Below the pieces are notes generated by a model. It had not been told where the DNA came from. It saw nothing but the letters and a program-made list of their open reading frames with translations, and did no database searches. Below, piece after piece: positions 7,143-14,854 of a DNA stretch of 28,812 nt. Position numbers and translations under genes: made by a program. The number at the start of each line of letters is the position of its first letter. Position 1 is the first letter of the stretch. The DNA is from Spirochaetaceae bacterium (GTDB taxonomy: Bacteria > Spirochaetota > Spirochaetia > DSM-27196 > SKKC01), in contig PWGF01000366.1 of the NCBI GenBank assembly GCA_003554375.1, forward strand, positions 1 through 28,812, read 5' to 3'.

Positions 7143-8006
7143 ATGTTAGTTTATGCCTATATGCAGGTTGAATTGTATTACCCGGTGACGATAGGGCCGA
7201 TAACGCTTCCGTACACGGCCCTTCTGCTGCTTGGTGCGGCTCTGGTCGGCTTTCTGGCAGTCTACGTCAAATTTCGAAGTGTACCGGACTCACGCCGTTT
7301 CGTCATGGACACCCTGACGGCGGCGCTTGCTGTCGGGCTCGGAGCATGGAAGCTTGCACCGATCGTTCTCAATCTCTCTGAGTTGTTTTCGGACCCTGTG
7401 TCGCTCCTGTTGCGCCCCGGCGGAACGGCCGGAGTTGTGGCCGGGGTTGGGGCCGGCGGAGCGGTCTTTTTCCTTCGGTCGGCGAAGCACAGAGCTCACC
7501 TGCCTGGATTGATCGTGGCTACTGTCACGTTTGGCATTGCGGGCACGCTTGCCGCCGGCGTAGGCTTGGTTGGTTCCGTTGCCGCAACCGAGGATGCGGA
7601 ACCGGCCCCGCCCTTCTCGGCGATGACGGTCGAGGGCGAAGAGTGGGACCTATCGGAGGAGGACGGCCCCGTTGTGCTCAATTTCTGGGCTACGTGGTGT
7701 GCTCCCTGCCGAGCCGAAAAAGACGTGAAGGCCCGAGCCCACCGGGAATGGGCAGACGAAGTACCAATTATCTCGGTGAATCTCACTCATACCGAGCAGT
7801 CTGCGGAAGCTGTCGCGGAGTTTGCCGCTGCCCATTCCCTCCCATACCCGGTGCTACTCGACGACACCGGGCGCATAACCCAACAGTACGGCGTGCGGGG
7901 CACGCCCACCACCTACGTGATCGACGATCGTGGGAGAATCGCCTTCCGGCGCCACGGCGCCATGAGCTGGAGTTGGCTGGATTCGCGCATCCGGCGCCTA
8001 CAGTAG
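7143..8006 (+). CDS. Membrane-anchored TlpA-like thioredoxin with polytopic N terminus
   Basis: Protein of 287 residues in two parts. Residues 1-148 hold about four membrane segments, near 18-42, 54-77, 92-111 and 120-146. Residues 155-287 form a TlpA/ResA-type thioredoxin domain with FWATWCAPCRAE (redox pair Cys186 and Cys189) and the cis-Pro motif GTPTTYVIDDRG (Pro255). The domain should face outside the cytoplasmic membrane and act in disulfide reduction or exchange. The membrane part, with VTIGPITLPYTALLL and a later RPGGTAGVVAGVGAGG stretch, loosely resembles the Lgt (prolipoprotein diacylglyceryl transferase) fold rather than CcdA; this is from memory and needs a profile search. The start is uncertain: neither 7143 nor the in-frame ATG at 7161 has a good ribosome binding site. 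Confidence 0.85.
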   Translation: MLVYAYMQVELYYPVTIGPITLPYTALLLLGAALVGFLAVYVKFRSVPDSRRFVMDTLTAALAVGLGAWKLAPIVLNLSELFSDPVSLLLRPGGTAGVVAGVGAGGAVFFLRSAKHRAHLPGLIVATVTFGIAGTLAAGVGLVGSVAATEDAEPAPPFSAMTVEGEEWDLSEEDGPVVLNFWATWCAPCRAEKDVKARAHREWADEVPIISVNLTHTEQSAEAVAEFAAAHSLPYPVLLDDTGRITQQYGVRGTPTTYVIDDRGRIAFRRHGAMSWSWLDSRIRRLQ

Positions 8007-8013
8007 CCCCGGG

Positions 8014-8029
8014 GGCGGCGTCTGCCGCC
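8014..8029 (+). terminator. Short GC hairpin after the thioredoxin gene
   Basis: GGCGGC and GCCGCC pair around the loop GTCT just past the thioredoxin stop. No T-run follows, so this is only a weak terminator candidate. Confidence 0.3.
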
Positions 8030-8091
8030 GGCGCCTTCTCCGGGCTGCTCCTCCGTGGCTCGCGCGTCTGAGTTACATTCCCGCTGAGAGC

Positions 8092-8119
8092 TTGCACTGT
8101 AGCCAAGAATCCATATGCT
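8092..8119 (+). promoter_or_regulatory. Probable promoter of the YjfB-like gene
   Basis: TTGCAC (8092-8097), a 16-base spacer and TATGCT (8114-8119) form a fair sigma-70-type promoter about 27 bases ahead of the small ORF. I saw no convincing flagellar sigma-28 match. Confidence 0.4.
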
Positions 8120-8145
8120 TATGAAGAGAAGGAGGTGAGGCTTCT

Positions 8146-8352
8146 ATGATCAGCAGCATCGCTTCACAGGCTACCGGCATGCAACAGGCGCAGCTCCAAC
8201 ACCAGGTTGGTTTCGCCGTACAACGCCTTGCCATGGACAGCGCGGAAATCCAGGCCGAGGGTGTCCAACGCATGATGGGTGAGGCGCAGCAGTTGGCTCA
8301 GGGAGCGGCAAACGACCCCCATTCCGGCACAATCATCGACACCTTCGCCTGA
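8146..8352 (+). CDS. YjfB-family putative motility protein
   Basis: Small protein of 68 residues. The pattern of a short SIASQATGMQQAQLQHQVGFAV helix start, an AMDSAEIQAEGVQRMM centre and a final IIDTFA tail matches the YjfB family (putative motility proteins of about 60-70 residues, found in flagellated bacteria). I split that motif here: SIASQATGMQQAQ, then LQHQVGFAV. It has an excellent AAGGAGGTGAG ribosome binding site eight bases before the ATG, so it is probably well translated. The molecular role of the family is not settled. No flagellar or chemotaxis genes are nearby. The helical, Gln-rich make-up suggests a cytoplasmic or filament-associated adaptor, but that is a guess. Confidence 0.85.
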   Translation: MISSIASQATGMQQAQLQHQVGFAVQRLAMDSAEIQAEGVQRMMGEAQQLAQGAANDPHSGTIIDTFA

Positions 8353-8406
8353 CTGTCGGTTTCCCGTCTGCTCTACCCGCGGCATTCCTCACGCCTACGT
8401 ACCATC

Positions 8407-8424
8407 CCCCGCTTCCCGGCGGGG
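8407..8424 (+). terminator. Hairpin after the YjfB-like gene
   Basis: CCCCGC (8407-8412) and GCGGGG (8419-8424) form a six-base-pair stem with a six-base loop in the gap before the lipase gene. There is no T-tract, so termination is uncertain. Confidence 0.35.
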
Positions 8425-8491
8425 TTCGCGCAGGGGAGTTCCCGAGTTCTTCCCCAACGCAAACAGGATGGTGTAAGCTATCTTTGGCATC

Positions 8492-9361
8492 ATGAGCCGC
8501 GCAGTGAGTCGCTCGGCAGTCCATCGAGCATTCAAACGTCTAATGATAGCGACAACGCTCCTCGCCGCGCTTCTGGGTAGTGGAGGATGCGCGTCCCGGC
8601 CGGAAACAGCCACGCTGGGAGAGCCGCTCGGCGATAGCCGGCGCCTCTCGGCGGTGGACCTCTACACCTACTTCCAGATGTGTCTCGCGGCCTGGCGCGT
8701 ACGCGACCAATTCCGCGACACCGACTGGGAGCTGGATTACTTCAAGGACGAAGAGACCAACACCCTGGGATTCGCTCTGGAAAAGCGAGGGACCCTCCAT
8801 ATTGTCTTTCGGGCCACTCACGACGGAGAGGATGCGCCCGATCTGAGGCTCAACCTGACTGCATATCGGAGGAGACCCGCCTATCACTCCGGTGATAGCA
8901 ACGTCCGCGCCCACGCCGGCTTTCTGACTCGCTACGAGGCTGTGCGGGCCGACATTGCTCGGCGAGTAGAAGCATCCGATCTCGACCGAATTCTCTTGAT
9001 CGGTCACAGCTCCGGAGGCGCGGTGGCTAAGATTGCATACGAGGATCTGCGATCGCGTTACTCAGAGCGTGACGTCCGCGCCATCACCTACGGCACTCCA
9101 CGGGTGTTCAACCGCGCCGGAGCGCAACAGCTAGCCGACGATCGTGAACGAATACTGCGAGTCGTAAACGGCGACGACCTGATCGCCGCCACCCCGCCCG
9201 CCTTCCTCGGATACCGCCATGTCGGCACCCTCCTTCGCATCGGCACATCTCGCCCGCACCCCTTTGTCTCGTGGCGGGACCACCACCCCGGCTATCGCGC
9301 CGTGCTGGAGGAGATGCTCCGTGACTACGGCATAACGCCTGCGGAGCTGGGACTCGGCTAA
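8492..9361 (+). CDS. Lipase class 3-like lipoprotein
   Basis: Predicted exported lipoprotein of 289 residues. A signal segment IATTLLAALLGSGGC ends at Cys33 in a relaxed, spirochaete-like lipobox. The rest matches the class 3 lipase alpha/beta-hydrolase fold: IVFRATHDGEDAPDL (about 104-118) as the FRGT-type strand, AHAGFLTRYEAV, and the nucleophile elbow GHSSGGAVAK at 171-180 with Ser173. TYGTPRVFN comes next, then NGDDLIAATPP with candidate acid Asp228 or Asp229. His264 or His265 in RDHHPGY is the probable catalytic His. The elbow has Ser where GHSLGG is usual. Neither the ATG at 8492 nor the in-frame ATG at 8543 has a ribosome binding site. It should act on ester or lipid substrates at the cell surface or in the periplasm. 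Substrate unknown. Confidence 0.85.
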   Translation: MSRAVSRSAVHRAFKRLMIATTLLAALLGSGGCASRPETATLGEPLGDSRRLSAVDLYTYFQMCLAAWRVRDQFRDTDWELDYFKDEETNTLGFALEKRGTLHIVFRATHDGEDAPDLRLNLTAYRRRPAYHSGDSNVRAHAGFLTRYEAVRADIARRVEASDLDRILLIGHSSGGAVAKIAYEDLRSRYSERDVRAITYGTPRVFNRAGAQQLADDRERILRVVNGDDLIAATPPAFLGYRHVGTLLRIGTSRPHPFVSWRDHHPGYRAVLEEMLRDYGITPAELGLG

Positions 9362-9417
9362 ACGGGACCCACACCGGCCGCTTTCGGCAACGAACAGAAT
9401 CCGGTAGGATGGCTACG

Positions 9418-10458
9418 ATGAGCACGATACCCATAGATCTCTTCAGTGACACGGTAACCCGTCCGACGGCAGAGATGCGGCAAGCGATGAGCCAGGCTGA
9501 AGTCGGGGACGAGCAGAAGGACGAGGACCCTACAACAAATCGGCTGAACGAACGAGTGGCAGAGCTCCTCGGCAAAGAGGCGGCGCTGTTTCTGCCCTCC
9601 GGCACAATGTGTAACCAGATAGCCATCCGGTACCATTGCCGCCAAGGTGACGAGATCATAGCCGATCATACAGCCCACATCATCGGCTATGAGGCAGGCG
9701 GCGCGTCCGGCCTGAGCGGCGCGTCCATATGCCCCGTGCGCGGCACGCGCGGCATTTTCGACGCCGATCAGCTGCGCGAGGCAATCCGGCCTGACGATCC
9801 CCACCATCCCCGAACCGGCCTGGTCTCCATCGAACAGACGGCGAACGTAGCAGGCGGGACTATATGGCCGCTGGATACACTACGAGCGGTAGCTACCGAG
9901 GCCGCCGGCTCCGGGATACCTGTTCATATGGACGGTGCCCGCCTCCTCAATGCAGTGGTGGCAACCGACGCTGCCGCCGCGGAGTACTGCGCGCCCTTTA
10001 ACTCAGTCTGGATCGATTTCAGCAAGGGACTGGGCGCCCCGATCGGAGCGTCGATCGCCGGATCCCGAGAGCTCATACGTGAGGCGCGGCGCTACAAGCA
10101 GCAGTTCGGCGGTGCCATGCGACAGTCCGGAATCGTCGCGGCCGGAGCGCTCTACGCGCTCGACCACCATGTAGAGCGGTTGCGGACGGACCACGAGAAC
10201 GCTCGCATTCTCTATGAATCGCTTGAGAGCGTGGAAGGGCTCGAGTGTGAGGCGCCTGAGACGAACATGGTCTTCATCGATGTGTCCGCTCTGGAGCGCA
10301 CCGCCGAGGAGCTCGACCGGAGTTTTCAAGAGCATGGAATGCGAATGTGCCCGATCGGGCCGTACCGCCTCCGGGCCGTCACGCACCTCGATGTCTCACG
10401 CTCCGACATCCGGAAGGCAGTCGAGATCGTCCGGAAGGTCGTGGAGCAGCGCACGTAG
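9418..10458 (+). CDS. ltaE: Low-specificity L-threonine aldolase
   Basis: PLP-dependent fold-type I enzyme of 346 residues that cleaves L-threonine or L-allo-threonine to glycine and acetaldehyde. Seen in the sequence: IDLFSDTVTRPTAEMRQAM at the N terminus, the LFLPSGTMCNQIAI strand, AHIIGYEAGG with the PLP-stacking His87, HMDGARLLNA with the PLP-binding Asp172, and the Schiff-base Lys203 in DFSKGLGAPIGA. All are hallmark positions of LtaE. The usual THN triplet is TAN here (IEQTANVAGG). An upstream ATG at 9409 is in frame, but the GGTAGG box is nine bases from 9418 and only a few from 9409, so 9418 is preferred. Converges with the PabC-like gene with 27 bases between. A related beta-eliminating lyase is a less likely reading. 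Confidence 0.9.
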   Translation: MSTIPIDLFSDTVTRPTAEMRQAMSQAEVGDEQKDEDPTTNRLNERVAELLGKEAALFLPSGTMCNQIAIRYHCRQGDEIIADHTAHIIGYEAGGASGLSGASICPVRGTRGIFDADQLREAIRPDDPHHPRTGLVSIEQTANVAGGTIWPLDTLRAVATEAAGSGIPVHMDGARLLNAVVATDAAAAEYCAPFNSVWIDFSKGLGAPIGASIAGSRELIREARRYKQQFGGAMRQSGIVAAGALYALDHHVERLRTDHENARILYESLESVEGLECEAPETNMVFIDVSALERTAEELDRSFQEHGMRMCPIGPYRLRAVTHLDVSRSDIRKAVEIVRKVVEQRT

Positions 10459-10485
10459 GCCCGGCGCCCCTCGTCCGGGGAACGG

Positions 10486-11091
10486 TCAATCGGTAAGAAT
10501 TGAATCGGCCGGGAGTGTCAGTTCCCCCAGCTCGTTCATCGCATTGATCAGCGACACCGTACATCCCGGCCGCAGATCCGAAGAGGTCAAAGCTTTCCGG
10601 CGAATTCGGCCCGCCTCCAGGAGTTCCCGGCGCATCAGGCCCGGCAGAAGCGGCTCCGCCGGGGTCACCCAACCATTCCCGTCGAAGAGCGCGATATTGC
10701 TGAACGAGGTGTCAGTCAGAAACCCTCGCTCCACGATCAACACGTCGTCGCACGGCCCGCGCCGGCTTTTGAGCGTATCGAGTTCGCTTCGATCGGCATA
10801 CTTGAACGGGTAGCGGACGCCGCCGCCCGGTACGAGCCGGAGGCTCCGAATCCGGGGTCTCCGGTACGGTTCCGCCTCGATCGCCCGGATGCAGTCGTCG
10901 TACACGATCCGCAGCTTCCAGGTGCCCGTAGAAGCAGTGACCGCGCCCGCCTGTCGGAGCAACTCTCCCTCATCTACCTCGAGAGGCACCCCGTTTACGA
11001 CACGGGCGCTCTCGCGCATTCGCTCCGCATGAAGCTCGGGCCGAAGCAAAACGCCCTCCTCGACCCGTATGGTCTCGAGCAGCTGGTACAT
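10486..11091 (-). CDS. pabC: Class IV aminotransferase, PabC-like aminodeoxychorismate lyase
   Basis: PLP enzyme of 201 residues expected to turn 4-amino-4-deoxychorismate into p-aminobenzoate and pyruvate for folate synthesis. The class IV pattern is present: LETIRVEEG and ERMRESA near the N terminus, YPFKYADRSELDTLKSRRG around the probable PLP lysine Lys97, and CDDVLIVERGFLTDTSFSNI. WVTPAEPLLPGLMRRELLEAGR and a final LINAMNELGE complete it. The protein is shorter than E. coli PabC and fits the compact Haemophilus-type group. A GGGAGGAGG ribosome binding site fixes the start. It follows pabB on the same strand after a 185-base GC-rich spacer, which supports the PabC role over a branched-chain or D-amino-acid aminotransferase. 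Confidence 0.85.
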   Translation of the reverse strand: MYQLLETIRVEEGVLLRPELHAERMRESARVVNGVPLEVDEGELLRQAGAVTASTGTWKLRIVYDDCIRAIEAEPYRRPRIRSLRLVPGGGVRYPFKYADRSELDTLKSRRGPCDDVLIVERGFLTDTSFSNIALFDGNGWVTPAEPLLPGLMRRELLEAGRIRRKALTSSDLRPGCTVSLINAMNELGELTLPADSILTD

Positions 11092-11276
11092 ACCGTCCTC
11101 CTCCCGTGGCTCCGGGCGCCGGGCCGCGGGTCCCGGCGTCCGTCGCTTGCCGATTCACGCCCTCCCGGACGACGCCGCGCCGTGGTCCGGCAGCCGGGGC
11201 GTGCGGGCTCGCGGCTTGCGGGGCAACCCAGGCTCTGGGCTGCCGGGCCGCGGGCGGCGGCACTCGCCCCAGGCAC

Positions 11277-12479
11277 CTATCCATCTGCCCTCTGCGCCGC
11301 AGCAGAATCCTGCGACCGCTCCGAGGGTTCCGCCTGCGAACCATCCGAATCCCCAGCCGAGCTCCACCCAACAGGAAGATAGATCTTGTGGCAGAGCTCC
11401 TGATATTCAGCTTCTTCATCGCTATAGATGGTTACGCCGCCTCCGCTCCGATAGCGAATCCCATGGGAGCCCTGCTCCAAGAAACGGATCAAGACGCAGG
11501 AATCAACGCGATCCCCATCGAAGAATCCGGCAACCCCGGTGTAGTAGCCCCGCTCCTCGGTCTCGGCTTCCTCAATGATGCGACATGTCTTTCTCTTCGG
11601 TGCTCCGGTAATCGACCCGGCGGGTAACAACTCCGAAAGAACCGTTCCCAGGTTGGCCCGCCAGTCGTCCGGAAGCTCCCCGGCAATCTCCGAGCTCATC
11701 TGAAGGAGCGGGCGCCCCCGGCTCTCGATACGGTCCAGATACCGGAACCGTTCAACCCAAACGCGCCGCGCTACTCTTCCCAGATCGTTCCGGATCAGAT
11801 CGACGATGGTGATGTGCTCCGCACTCTCCTTCTCATCCTCCAGCAAACGCCTCCGAGCGTTCGGGATCGACGCGTCGATTGTTCCCTTCATCGGATAACT
11901 CCGGATAACCCCCCGATCGATCGTGACAAAGGTCTCAGGCGAGAAGCAAAGAAATCGGCCAGGCACGTAGATGCGATAGGGAGCGGAAACGGCGAAGAAA
12001 CACGTTCTCAAGTCCGTGGAGAGCTCAACTCCCGTAGGGAAGGTGAGGTTGGTGAGATAGGAGTTCCCGGCTCGTTGATGACTCTGAACAACCGCGAAGG
12101 CCTGTGAGTAGGCCGCCCGATCGACGTACCGCTTGACGGTGAGACGCGGGAAGTCCGCCCCAGTCGGCACCGCGCCCGCATCCGCTCCACGAGTGTCCCT
12201 CTGCCCTTTGGTTGAATCGCCGTGAGAGCCCGAACCCGAGCTCTCACGAAAGCTCCACAGTATCCCGCGGGGATTCCCGACTCGGAGCCCCTGGAGCTCC
12301 GGATCGTCCCGCTCGTACCCCGGCCCGTGTAGGAAGTATCTGCCGCGGCCCAGGCGCGTAGCTGGAAACACCAGAGGCCGCTGCATCGAGAAATCGATGA
12401 TAAAAAGACAGGGCCGACGCCTTGCACCCAGCGCATTGAGGAGGGGAAATGCTTCGCAAGCAGAGATATGCTCGTTCAC
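11277..12479 (-). CDS. pabB: Aminodeoxychorismate synthase component I
   Basis: Chorismate-utilising enzyme of 400 residues that aminates chorismate to 4-amino-4-deoxychorismate. Diagnostic motifs: FIIDFSMQRPLVF near the start, SPETFVTID, SYPMKGTIDAS with Lys198, EHITIVDLIRNDLGR (221-235), PAGSITGAPK (286-295) and GGGVTIYSDEEAEYQE (346-361). Lys198 in the PxKGT motif marks PabB; anthranilate synthase has Ala there. Two stretches stand out: a Ser, Gly and Arg-rich insert at about 79-110, and a Ser/Ala-rich tail after residue 371. The start is a GTG 13 bases past the PopT stop with no strong Shine-Dalgarno, so translation may be coupled. No pabA glutaminase is nearby; it may be shared with tryptophan synthesis, or ammonia may be used. 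Confidence 0.92.
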   Translation of the reverse strand: MNEHISACEAFPLLNALGARRRPCLFIIDFSMQRPLVFPATRLGRGRYFLHGPGYERDDPELQGLRVGNPRGILWSFRESSGSGSHGDSTKGQRDTRGADAGAVPTGADFPRLTVKRYVDRAAYSQAFAVVQSHQRAGNSYLTNLTFPTGVELSTDLRTCFFAVSAPYRIYVPGRFLCFSPETFVTIDRGVIRSYPMKGTIDASIPNARRRLLEDEKESAEHITIVDLIRNDLGRVARRVWVERFRYLDRIESRGRPLLQMSSEIAGELPDDWRANLGTVLSELLPAGSITGAPKRKTCRIIEEAETEERGYYTGVAGFFDGDRVDSCVLIRFLEQGSHGIRYRSGGGVTIYSDEEAEYQELCHKIYLPVGWSSAGDSDGSQAEPSERSQDSAAAQRADG

Positions 12480-12492
12480 TCCGACAACACGC

Positions 12493-13362
12493 TTAGCCGG
12501 CCTTTTCTTCGCGGCCTAAGACGCGCTCCTTCATGCCGGTACCGAATGTCATACTGATCGCGAAGCCGACGGCGGCAGCCGCGATACTGACCACGAGCGC
12601 TGTTCCCCCGACCGGTCCCGGCCAAAGGCTAATAACCGATCCCAGGACCAGCCCCAGGATACCAAAGTAGGTCGGCCCGTGGAAACGCCGCAACAGCCAG
12701 GCGATGATCTTCGATACGCTTACAACGCCCGCCAGCGTGCCCACTACGAATAGCGCCATAATCGGCACGTTCAGCTCGCTGAAACCGGCCGTCAGAGTCG
12801 AGTACATCCCGATCAACAGCATCAGAAAGCTCCCACTGAGCCCCGGTACGATCATAGCGATCGCCGCTACGAAGGCGCCGACGAACACCCATACCCCGCT
12901 TTGCAGCGTGAGCTGCCGTACGGGCTCGGTTGCGTCCGGACTCTCCGCGAGGCCGATTGCCAGTACCAGAATAAGCGCCGCAACGAACGGAACGACATAG
13001 CGCAGGCGCACTCCTTCAGCCCCGGCCCGACGCACCAGATACGGGCCGCTCCCCAAAATCAGGCCGATGAAGAAGAACATCGTCTGTTCCGGATAGGCCT
13101 CCAGGAAAAAGGTAATCAGGCGGGCAAAACCTATCGCTCCGGCGATAATCCCTGCCAGAACCGGAATCAGAAAGAGCGTGTTCCGCCGCCATCCGCTGGA
13201 GCCCGAGAAGAAATTGCCAAGCGCGTCCACCAGCTCGTCATAGATCCCGGTGATAACGGCAATCGTCCCGCCGCTCACTCCCGGAATCATGTTCGCCATG
13301 CCGATAAAAGCCCCTTTCAGAGCGTTTGTTACCGACGGTTTCTTCTCAAATTGCTTCTCCAT
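12493..13362 (-). CDS. popT: DUF368 family undecaprenyl-phosphate translocase (PopT-type)
   Basis: Polytopic inner-membrane protein of 289 residues. Its two related signature loops mark the DUF368 family: GMANMIPGVSGGTIAVITG at about 21-39 and AMIVPGLSGSFLMLLIGMY at about 178-196. Each opens an inverted half of the protein, and about eight membrane segments can be drawn. Members of this family (PopT) have been shown to return undecaprenyl phosphate to the cytoplasmic face so that it can be reused for peptidoglycan and surface polysaccharides. GGAGAAGGGAT precedes the ATG. It lies between a CPBP protease gene (34 bases upstream) and pabB (13 bases downstream), so co-transcription is likely though the functions do not obviously connect. 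Confidence 0.9.
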   Translation of the reverse strand: MEKQFEKKPSVTNALKGAFIGMANMIPGVSGGTIAVITGIYDELVDALGNFFSGSSGWRRNTLFLIPVLAGIIAGAIGFARLITFFLEAYPEQTMFFFIGLILGSGPYLVRRAGAEGVRLRYVVPFVAALILVLAIGLAESPDATEPVRQLTLQSGVWVFVGAFVAAIAMIVPGLSGSFLMLLIGMYSTLTAGFSELNVPIMALFVVGTLAGVVSVSKIIAWLLRRFHGPTYFGILGLVLGSVISLWPGPVGGTALVVSIAAAAVGFAISMTFGTGMKERVLGREEKAG

Positions 13363-13396
13363 ATCCCTTCTCCAATTGGATTCGATCCGGAGCCTT

Positions 13397-13969
13397 TCAC
13401 TCCCCCTGTGGAAGTATCCGCTCCTCCGGTTCGCTCCGGGGCTTGCGGCGTCCCACGTACAACAGCGAAATCGCGTTTACCGCGCCGTGCAGGATCACTG
13501 CAGACCAGATGTCTCCGCCAACTGCTCGGAGCCCCCCCAGGAAGAACCCCATGAACAGAGCGTACACCGGCCACAGGGCAAAGCGTCTATCCGGAGGAAC
13601 GTGCGCCAAAGCGAAGAGCACCGTCGCGATCACCAAGCCGAGCGACGCCTGCACCGCCCCACGAAACAGAATCTCCTCACCCAACCCGCTGAGCACGGCA
13701 AGGAACGCCACGTCGCGCTTCCGCAACCCGCCGAGCTCCTCTCGTATCGCCTCCACCATTTCGGCAAAACGAACGGACACCCGCGGCGCCCCGAAAAGCA
13801 TCGCGAGGTGAAACGCCAATCCCCCCGCAAACGCCGCGACCTCCAACCGCGCATTCGGCCGCGGCCAGGAAACACGCAGCGACTCACCGGCGAGCGCTAT
13901 CCACGCCAGGCCGATCACCGCCATGACGGTGTAGAACACAACAGCGAGTCGAACGACACGGCTCCCCAT
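13397..13969 (-). CDS. CPBP-family intramembrane glutamic protease
   Basis: Integral membrane protein of 190 residues with the Abi/CAAX-protease (CPBP) core: GLGEEILFRGAVQ (Glu98, Glu99, Arg103), FALAHVPPD (His123) and ILHGAVNAISLL (His161, Asn165). These are the residues that form the active site in the Rce1-like fold, so it should be catalytically competent. Membrane segments lie at about 5-28, 43-60, 88-96, 107-123, 131-150 and 152-172. The ATG at 13969 has AGGA nine to ten bases upstream and leads straight into the first membrane helix. A GTG at 14008, in frame, would add 13 residues but has no ribosome binding site. First gene of the PopT-pabB-pabC cluster. Substrate unknown. Confidence 0.85.
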   Translation of the reverse strand: MGSRVVRLAVVFYTVMAVIGLAWIALAGESLRVSWPRPNARLEVAAFAGGLAFHLAMLFGAPRVSVRFAEMVEAIREELGGLRKRDVAFLAVLSGLGEEILFRGAVQASLGLVIATVLFALAHVPPDRRFALWPVYALFMGFFLGGLRAVGGDIWSAVILHGAVNAISLLYVGRRKPRSEPEERILPQGE

Positions 13970-14148
13970 GCGGTCGCATCCTATCGCGCCGGTGGGCGGT
14001 TTATCCACCGCTCAAAGAGACGCGGCCACCGCAAACGCCCCGGGGGAAGATACTCACCGTCGCGTTTCCGGCTACAGTGTCCGACTGCGTTTTGCCTTGG
14101 AGAAACGGCTATAGCATCGCCCGGCAAACGCCGATACTATAGGCAGCT

Positions 14149-14706
14149 ATGAAGTATTCCAGAGACATTCCAGCGGTACGGCTATGGGCAATCGGCTTAT
14201 TCTTCCTGCCTCTACTGATCGGCGCCCCGCGTCCGGCACATGGAGCCGACGATGCGGACGTGACGATCGTTATGGACCGTCTCGGTTTCGAAGCATGGCA
14301 AGTGGTCGACTACGAGGGAGGAGCCGTCGGGCGGATAGGACGCAATCCTACGCTTACCCTTGAGGTAGGACAGCGCTATCACTTCGATACTTCGAATCTC
14401 GATGTCGGTTTTTTCCCGCTCGAGCTCCGCAACTCTCACGGTCACTCCCTCTTGTCTCAGGTCACCGGCAGTGGAGTCTACGCGACCAACAACGCGGTGC
14501 ACGCGAGCATCGATGACGACGGGATCGCTTTCACGCTTACGGACGAGATGGGCGTTGAGCTTGTCCTCTACCGAAACCGGTACTATCCGCGAATGACCGG
14601 AACCATCAGAGTCACCGGCATCGATGAGGAGTACCTGGAAGAGGTCGAGGAAGAGCTGGAGGCGGAGCAGCCACAAGAGGATCCTGAGAACGGCGAAACC
14701 GACTGA
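14149..14706 (+). CDS. Exported cupredoxin-like protein lacking copper ligands
   Basis: Secreted or periplasmic protein of 185 residues. A signal peptide (about 1-32, cut after PAHGA) is followed by one beta-rich domain at about 37-156 and a very acidic Glu/Asp tail (157-185) with no membrane anchor. The domain has the line-up seen in haloarchaeal-style small cupredoxins: NPTLTLEVGQRYHF, then FFPLELRNSHGHSLLSQ, then GIAFTLTDEMGVELVLYRN and MTGTIRV. In those proteins, as I remember them, a His stands before PL and a Cys-x-x-His-x-x-Met follows the Tyr. Here these positions are Phe89, Asn143 and Tyr146, and only Met149 remains. Blue-copper function is therefore unlikely. The ribosome binding site (AGGCAG) is modest. 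Divergent from the CPBP gene. Confidence 0.6.
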   Translation: MKYSRDIPAVRLWAIGLFFLPLLIGAPRPAHGADDADVTIVMDRLGFEAWQVVDYEGGAVGRIGRNPTLTLEVGQRYHFDTSNLDVGFFPLELRNSHGHSLLSQVTGSGVYATNNAVHASIDDDGIAFTLTDEMGVELVLYRNRYYPRMTGTIRVTGIDEEYLEEVEEELEAEQPQEDPENGETD

Positions 14707-14854
14707 GACGCGGTCGGGCTTGCTACAGAGCCGCGGCGCCGGACTATTTTTCAAGAATCCGAACTGTACCTCCTGTACTAGAGGGTGAGAAACCACGCGT
14801 TGCCCGGTGGCGCCTCATTGGCGTTCCGGAGCACCTTCAGGAGGAGGTATGGAG

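Noticed and set aside
10970..11419. Minus-strand frame spanning the pabB-pabC spacer
   Set aside because: It is out of frame with both neighbours, Arg/Gly/Ala-rich and overlaps both real genes; the strong RBS of the PabC-like gene at 11091 argues against it.
13250..14152. Plus-strand frame of about 300 codons over the PopT and CPBP genes
   Set aside because: It is antisense to two membrane proteins with diagnostic motifs and has a composition typical of shadow frames.
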